Below, in pieces: positions 1 to 64,000 of a stretch of DNA of 64,000 nt. Source of the stretch: Chrysomallon squamiferum (Eukaryota > Mollusca > Gastropoda > Neomphalida > Peltospiridae). The first letter of the stretch is position 1; every line of letters starts with the position of its first letter. The DNA is taken from contig CM022670.1 of assembly GCA_012295275.1 (NCBI GenBank), forward strand, positions 5,168,264 through 5,232,263. The letters run 5' to 3'. Below the pieces are notes generated by a model, which had not been told where the DNA came from, made no database searches, and saw nothing but the letters and a program-made list of their open reading frames with translations. Made by a program: the position numbers and the translations under genes.

Positions 1-532
1 ATCATGCGAGAATTCAGATCTAACTGCCATTTTTAAGTAATCAGACATTTTTTTTTTGGCTTTTTTACATTTAATTTTTTTTTTTTTTTTTTGTTTTTTT
101 GTTGCCTTTATTACATTTGGAAATATAGAATTTAAATAAATCAACTGACTAAAATTTCGAGACCCATTAAACTAATTTATGTGTTTTCTGTTGTTGTTTT
201 TTTCTGTGTTTTTCTGTCTACGTTTTGGGGAGATTTTTAAATTTTATTTTTTATTTTTAACTTTAGACCCAAGTACTAAATCAAGCGCACGTTAATGGAT
301 AGAAAATAGAAACCGGTTAATTTTTAACTGGAGAAATTTAAACTCTTCGGTTGGCTTTTGTCATCCTGTTTTCGTCGTCTTTACATTCTTTTCATGAATC
401 TTTTGACCTTTACTTTGAACTCTGGCTTGTGTAATGATAGGGCTTTTTTAACATTGGTGATTATTTCACGAATAATTATTAGCTGTCATTTCTTTCATTT
501 CTTGTAGTGAAGTGTTTGGGTAGGTTTGCGAG

Positions 533-563
<31 letters not shown>

Positions 564-770
564 CTGTGAGAAAAGGGGAGAAATAGTTAAATATACAGGG
601 TGAGAAAGAAAGAAAGAGAGATAAATAGAATGATGGACTGATGGATGAACAGAAGAGGACAGAGAAACTTACATGCAAAAATACATATAGAAAACATACA
701 AATATGCATGCATACATACATACGTACAGACAAAGAGACAAACAGACAGATATAAACACACACATATCTA

Positions 771-808
771 TGTACATACATACATACATACATATATACA
801 TATATACA

Positions 809-840
<32 letters not shown>

Positions 841-880
841 CATATATATATATATACGTATACACACACACATATATACA
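771..880. repeat. CATA/TA compound microsatellite
   Basis: Tandem CATA tetranucleotides grading into TA and CA. The open frames over it are repeat translations. Confidence 0.95.
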
Positions 881-1671
881 TTCAGAGGTAAACGTACGTA
901 GACACAAACCAACACAGAAACGTTTTAAAATTTTCTTTTTTAAATGAGGGAGTTTGATTCCTTTGCTTGGGTGGCCTGTATTTAACGAGTGCTGTGTAAC
1001 ATTTTTGTTACTCACCTATTCAAGATTTCAGAGCCCGAGGCTCTGTTACGCTTTTGCATGATTATCATAAAGCATATCGTCGCAACACCTTGATTTACAT
1101 TTTAATCGACTTCTGTATCCATTCGTAGTTGACATTTTGTTGTCCTACAGAATCGTTTCTGCTTGCAAAGAAAAAAGAAGAAAAAGAAATACAAAGACAT
1201 AGAGAAATATATATATATATATAATCAAATGGCATAAAATAAAACTTTGATTCTTATAAACACAAATGAAAATGTTTTTCTTAATCAGAACGTCCAGTGT
1301 TACTGTTGAAATGGGGACAATGTAAAAAAAAAAAAAAACAACAACCCAAGAACAAGACGTCCAGATTTTTCTTTTGTTTCAAAATTTTGGTTTACCGCAA
1401 GCAAATGTGATCGCCTTTATGTGTGTGAACAACAGAACGCCAATACGGAAAAGGTAGCTTTAAATCAATAGCGTTATTGGCAAAAATCAACCGAGCCTGC
1501 TTTACTGCATGTACACAGAGTGGTGCTGTTGAGAGCAGTGCCTTGCTTGGTCAAACATTCTTTACAGAGTCGAACACCCCCCTCCCTCTTCCACATTCTT
1601 GTTTTGTCCGTGTTCCCGTTGAGCACTGTAACAGCTGCTTCAGGAATATTTGTAACATGAATGAGTGTGTG

Positions 1672-1813
<142 letters not shown>

Positions 1814-2027
1814 AAAAGTGTTTTATTTTGTGCCTTTTACATGTTATTTCATTCCTATTATTGATAATATTTTAATTTGATTGTCAAAAAAAACAAGTTT
1901 TCCCAAACAGAAACAGTTGAAACGTTCTATTCTCTCATATTTGTAAAATATTCACCATTAAAACTTTCGTTTACATGAATGTCTTTCTGTGTGATGTGAC
2001 AACAAATATTTACTTTTGTATTTTCAG

Positions 2028-59141
<57,114 letters not shown>

Positions 59142-60588
59142 ACTATTTAAGAAACATTAATTTATACACACAATATACAAACTGTTATGTACAGGTTTGT
59201 ATGCAAAAGCTTCAGGCCCTGGGACAATACGCCAGTGTTGTGTATTCATAGAATGTGTTCTGTAATGCAATATGGACACAATCAAACACAATATACAGAT
59301 TCCATCCCAGTTAACAGACAAGGCAGTCCGTGGAAAAAGCGGTGAAACAAACTTGAGGCGAAAGATCATGTTCATGATTAATTTAACATACGTGTATGTT
59401 AAAATCGTCAATCAGTATGCTGGAAATAATGACAATGCAAAATTGAATTATAATCGTGATTATTTTATTTTTAACAAATATTTCAATTAGATATATTTAT
59501 GTTAGATTTTGTAATTTTTACAAGTTTATATCACCAGACAATATATTATGAATGCAAAATAACTGACCAGTATATTTATAAGATTTGATAGATTAGGAGA
59601 TATTTAATATTTATTAGCTTTTCCTCGTTCAGTAAAATCACTGATTCTCCCTATGTATTATCAGTTTGTACCAGTCGATTCCCTCATGTTACCACAGAGA
59701 TGCTTTGCTGTCCAGACATGGTCTTTCTAGAACATCCGTCGCTGATTAAAACTACTGGCTGTCATTACTGGTAACATCTCTGGTTTAAGCAGAACAGTGA
59801 CAACATCGTGTTGAAACGATTAGAACTGATGATAACGGCAGCAACTCACGATACTGTTTACTTTTGTTCATGATGTCACACGTTCTAATTTGCTGAACGA
59901 AATCATGTTTGGTTAATGATTTCAGTCAAATGATGGTAAAGCATTATCTCGAAACAAAACAAATTGTCTTAAAAAGCGAACAAATTGGCTCTAATTTGAT
60001 TGAGCGCAACTGGTCAGCTATTTACGGCGTTCAGTATACAAGACTCTTAACCATGGATTTATTTTTCCTAATACATTTATTCCAAATTTAGTTTTAGTGG
60101 TCTGCACATGACGCTGATAATTACGTTGACGATGATGATCATTGACTATTACAGCAACAAAGTCATAGTCTTCCTTTCCATAGTTTAGTTGTCAGTACTA
60201 TAAACCGATCATAAAGAAAATTATGTGGTTTATTCCTCCTAAACAAGACACGTGCTTCCCGGTGCTTAGATTTTCAGTAGCGAATATATAGTGGACCGAC
60301 TCGTATTTGGATATGGGCCTAATGAATTCTTGCTTGTATCTGATGCAGTTGTAAAGTATCCTGTAATTTGTATAACCATTATATTCTGTAAAAAACAAAA
60401 ACAAACAATAATATTAGCGATTAGGTGCTAACAGTCGTGTATTTTAATATACTGTATATATCGTGTATAACTATATTGAATCAGATGTTTGAAAATAAGC
60501 ACTTTTTTAACTGGACCACCTCTAATATAATATATGTAATGATCTTTTCAACAAAACGGACTGCCAAAAATTAATATGAAATATATAA

Positions 60589-60594
60589 AATAAA
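60589..60594 (+). other. Candidate poly(A) signal AATAAA
   Basis: First canonical hexamer downstream of the stop codon (about 1,450 nt after it), followed by TG-containing AT-rich sequence. Confidence 0.35.
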
Positions 60595-61389
60595 ATTTAA
60601 AAATGCATTAGTAGAAAATGTTTAACATTTTTGACAATTGTTATTCAATCAGTAAACCAATTAAGAAATTAACAAGGTCTACATTATATATTTTTTATAT
60701 ACAGAATCATCAAGCCTGTAAATTTGAAATTACTGTAGTTGCCAGGTTTGGAAATGTAACAACGACATCCTTGAGGATTGTCAGATAAACGTAGTGAACA
60801 AAAACAAATCCTGTTATGTGTAGTTCCATTTTATTTAAGCAACGACGTGGGCAGCATTGTGCCTGCCTATTAAACTAGGTAGTAGAATATCTTATTACTA
60901 CTCTCATATCAACAGCAAAATGCAGTTATTCTGATATTTTTTTTAAATTATTATTTCTAATTTAAAGTGAATTTGTCCATTATCATATCACCACAAATAG
61001 GCACTTGAGAAATACGTTTTAAATTACAGAAAAAAAATAACACTGTATTTTTAGATCAATATATATACCAATGGGTTTTTACAAATAAACACTTCTGCTA
61101 CTAGTGGTTTCCTAACAAAACAAAATATTAAGTTCTAGTTATACTCTTATAACTTTAAAGTCGAAATGAAACTGAACACCTAGTATTTCTTTACAGCGAA
61201 TTTATAAATACAATTAAATCTCAAATTAATATAAAGAACGACAATATAATACATGCTATATAATAATAACCAAATTAAAGAATTGTAGAAATCTTTCGAT
61301 TTTTGTTGATAAATACAGCTTACGAAAATAAAGAAGATATCCGTGTAGTGTTATATACCGACCCTTGAAAGTGATATTTCTAAAATTAA

Positions 61390-61423
<34 letters not shown>

Positions 61424-61467
61424 GGCGGTTAATTATTTTAATTTTAAAAAGTAATGGATTTATCACC

Positions 61468-61582
61468 ATGGTTACCGAATTGGCGTTACAATGGTTACTG
61501 AAATGTTATTACTATCTTTACTGAACTGACGTTGCTATGGTTACTGAATTAATGTTACTATGGTTATTGAACTGACGTTACT
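61468..61582. repeat. Five-copy 23-bp minisatellite
   Basis: Units begin at 61468, 61491, 61514, 61537 and 61560. Each is ATGGTTACTGAACTGACGTT plus a 3-base end, with one to six mismatches. The period is exact. It lies in the probable 3'UTR. Confidence 0.9.
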
Positions 61583-62045
61583 CACACTGCGACCATTGTC
61601 TCAGTGATCCAGTGAAAATGCAATGTGCCTTAATAATAATATATTAATAATTCATACAAGAATTTTCTCACTTGATATTTTATTACTGTCTTTATAAGTT
61701 CGAAATGCACTTACATAAAGGTTTACAATGTCGATGATATAATTTTATATAATTATATTATACAAACATATATACATGGATGTCATAGTATTCTAACGTT
61801 TCGTAGCTTTTCTACATATTTTATTAGAATTTCGACAGTGGTTGTTTCTTATCGTTTTCTCAAACGTTTTTTGATATTTATTCATTTTACTTACTAATGC
61901 ATGTTTATATTTCTACAATCACCCCCACCCATCCCCATTTCCCACCATAATCCTAGGCCCTTTTGACTTATGCAAATGTTTTCTTCCTCGTTTTCATCTT
62001 CTTTTTACATTATTATTATTTTTATTATTTTTATTATTTTTTTTG

Positions 62046-62079
<34 letters not shown>

Positions 62080-62086
62080 GTCTTCC

Positions 62087-62092
62087 AATAAA
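62087..62092 (+). other. Candidate distal poly(A) signal AATAAA
   Basis: Canonical hexamer after a TTA array. A GT-rich stretch near 62200-62225 is rather far for a downstream element, so support is modest. Confidence 0.3.
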
Positions 62093-62534
62093 AAGTAAGT
62101 GCCTATACATTGTACAAAAATGTTGTAGAATATGTACAGGTAATAAGAGTAATTTTGATGTGATATTATGTCATTTATACATCGTGTAATATTCTGTATC
62201 ACATATTTGTTATGTTTTGTTAACAAGTTGAAGTAAACGATATGTGCCTTATTTTCTGACTTCCTTGTAATTTTAAATTTTATTTTATTTTAATTTTAAT
62301 TTTAATTTTTCATATTTATATTCTAAAATAATAACAATACGAACAGATCAAAGCTACACACATAAAAGCTTGGTTTATTAGAAGACATAATAGCTGATCT
62401 AACAGCCTATTTCAACATAAGACTGGCTCTATGTAATAACAAAAAATGTTTCAACAAGCTTATAGCTGTATATACCCTATGTGTTCATATGTTACGTAGT
62501 TATGTGCGTATCTGCGTAGAATCACGTCGTCACA

Positions 62535-62605
62535 GCCTCCGTCAAATGCCGCTGATGAGATTCGAACGTATGACAGCCTTTGGGCCGTCAGACAACCTTG
62601 GATGT
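62535..62605 (-). mobile_element. tRNA-like SINE head
   Basis: The reverse complement reads GTTGTCTGACGGCCCAAAGG, then CTGTCATACGTTCGAATCTC. CGTTCGAATCTC fits the pol III B box and T-arm. A clean acceptor stem and terminator are missing and microsatellite DNA flanks it, so it is a SINE head rather than a working tRNA. Confidence 0.5.
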
Positions 62606-63079
62606 GGTATGTATGTATGTACGTATATAACAGCATTCATGCGACAGCAGCTTAGACAAAGGTATAACGGAATGTCTCTCGTTAAACAGATCTGTGTGTT
62701 AATAGACCAGTTTTCAATTCATAAAGTAAGAACGGCTTTATTGCATGTAAATATTGCATTAGGCAGCATTCTCAAGGCGCGTAAAACGTCTCCTCATATA
62801 TATAACACTATTAAAGTTTAACATTTTGAACTCTGGCAGAGGTTATTCTGTCAGAATATAATGTTTATGTTGGTGAAATGTTTAATGCACCAGTGAGACA
62901 TAACAGTTATGAAGTCACGGGCACACACAATTCATTAAACATTCATACAAGCTAAATCCTCTGAAGATTGAATGCAGTTGTCTTGGGAGTACTCCGTTTG
63001 AGACTGAGTTGTCTACCCAGTTTGATGTATGTGTATTTGTGAGTACGTGTGTGTGTGTGAATATGGATTTGTATATATG

Positions 63080-63330
63080 TATTTATATTATGTATATACG
63101 TATGTATGTATGTATGTATATGTATTTATACATGTTTATTGATTTGTGTATGTATGTCTTTTTATATATGTATATATTTATATGAGTGTGTGTGTGTTTA
63201 TATATGTGTGCATGTATATAAGTATGTATGTATGCAAGTACGTATGTAAGTGGTATGTAAGTACGTATGTATGTATGTATGTATGTATGCATACACGTGT
63301 ATATATGTAAGTTGGTATGTGTGTATGTAT
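63080..63330. repeat. ATGT-rich imperfect tetranucleotide tract
   Basis: GTAT/ATGT units with many substitutions over about 250 bp. Confidence 0.85.
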
Positions 63331-64000
63331 TTTCCTACTTTTGCGTCATGTAATTATATATGTTAGCATTCATATTACAGATGCTATACAAAAAACACAT
63401 TTCTCCATGATAAACTATCTTTCCATCTATATATTTGAACATCATCTACTTTCATAATACTCTCTACACCATCATCTGCGTTACGTCATTAGCATCGTCT
63501 CACTCGGCGGAACAAATGATCTGCGAAATTCATTCGATGATGAAGTCTTTGAAAAACTTACACATTCTCATAACATGACCCACAGACCTAGTCCCGTATC
63601 CAGGATTAACCCTGGATGATTTTTCAAAACTCCCACCCATTTTGTCTTCTTCTATTTTTTTTTTTTTTTTTTTTTTTTGCACCTGTTCAGCCCAAGCCAA
63701 TTATAGCATGCGTTCCAAAAAAACAAAACAAAAAACATTCAGCACGATCGAAACCGTGCGAATGTTTAAATCCAAGAAAAGAATTTAACCTCTTCGGCGT
63801 ACATGTGATAGAAGGTCCACCTTTTTAACAGGCACACTCTAAGTCATTCAGTGTGTAACTGTTATCGGTTTTAGATGCTTTTTCAAATTCACCCTGTCCT
63901 TTGACAATTTATTCGGAGATTAGCGGATTTCGGCAATGTTTCTAAAACAGCGTCTTGATTTAGTAAAATTCCGAGGTCATGTTTGAAAGTATTTTTTTTT

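Larger units (their letters stand above)
59142..62110 (+). other. Probable 3'UTR and downstream flank
   Basis: Starts after the stop codon. AT-rich with no coding signal. AATAAA hexamers occur at 60589, 61084, 61327 and 62087, so the UTR could be 1.5 to 3 kb long. A 23-bp minisatellite (61468-61582) and TTA repeats (61391-61421, 62049-62080) lie inside it. Which signal is used cannot be told from sequence. Confidence 0.5.

Noticed and set aside
466-1015. Open frames rich in Y/V/C/M/I over a CATA/TA tract
   Set aside because: They are translations of the microsatellite; no domain, and the amino acid use follows the repeat.
62535-62605. Functional tRNA gene on the minus strand
   Set aside because: The B box is good but I cannot pair an acceptor stem or find a clear anticodon stem; more likely a SINE head.

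Overview
This window is animal genomic DNA: AT-rich, full of simple-sequence repeats, with GT-AG introns. It is almost entirely occupied by one plus-strand gene. The source is most likely a mollusc. I base that on three decayed copies of a tRNA-derived SINE (about 23125-23345 +, 36255-36545 +, 49110-49505 -) that match, from memory, a SINE common in gastropods and bivalves, and on the lophotrochozoan look of the gene. I cannot name a species.

The gene is an inverted-formin (INF2/FHDC1) orthologue. Fifteen coding exons can be joined in phase from 2028 to the stop at 59139-59141. They give 2,106 residues; the start codon and the first part of the N-terminal domain lie upstream of the window. 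Exons 1-4 and the start of exon 5 (2028-39950) encode the rest of the armadillo-like DID regulatory domain. Exon 5 continues with a Cys cluster (39958-39975), a short proline-rich FH1 (40081-40215) and the start of FH2. The rest of FH2 runs over nine small exons to 54271. A basic helix follows (54454-54538). One giant terminal exon (54961-59141) carries a WH2/DAD-like motif and a disordered, Ser/Arg/Lys-rich tail of about 1,350 residues. DID and DAD would hold the protein in an autoinhibited state; FH1 would feed profilin-actin to the FH2 dimer, which nucleates, elongates and possibly severs actin filaments. FH2 and one tail motif look FHDC1-like while DID and DAD look INF2-like, so the protein may keep an ancestral architecture that vertebrates split into two genes.

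The rest is non-coding. Positions 1-2027 are probably intron. Intron 1 of this numbering is 26.2 kb (2144-28352) and holds six long (GA)n arrays, other microsatellites, a degenerate minisatellite (5831-6139), SINE fragments and possible regulatory clusters. The other introns run from 0.2 to 5.3 kb. From 59142 the window holds 3'UTR (possible poly(A) signals at 60589, 61084, 61327 and 62087), a clean 5 x 23 bp minisatellite (61468-61582), a tRNA-like SINE head (about 62535-62605, minus) and an ATGT-rich tract. I see no second protein gene, no functional RNA gene and no intact transposon. By hand I counted nine perfect TGACGTCA sites, all in introns of this one gene, where base composition predicts about one.
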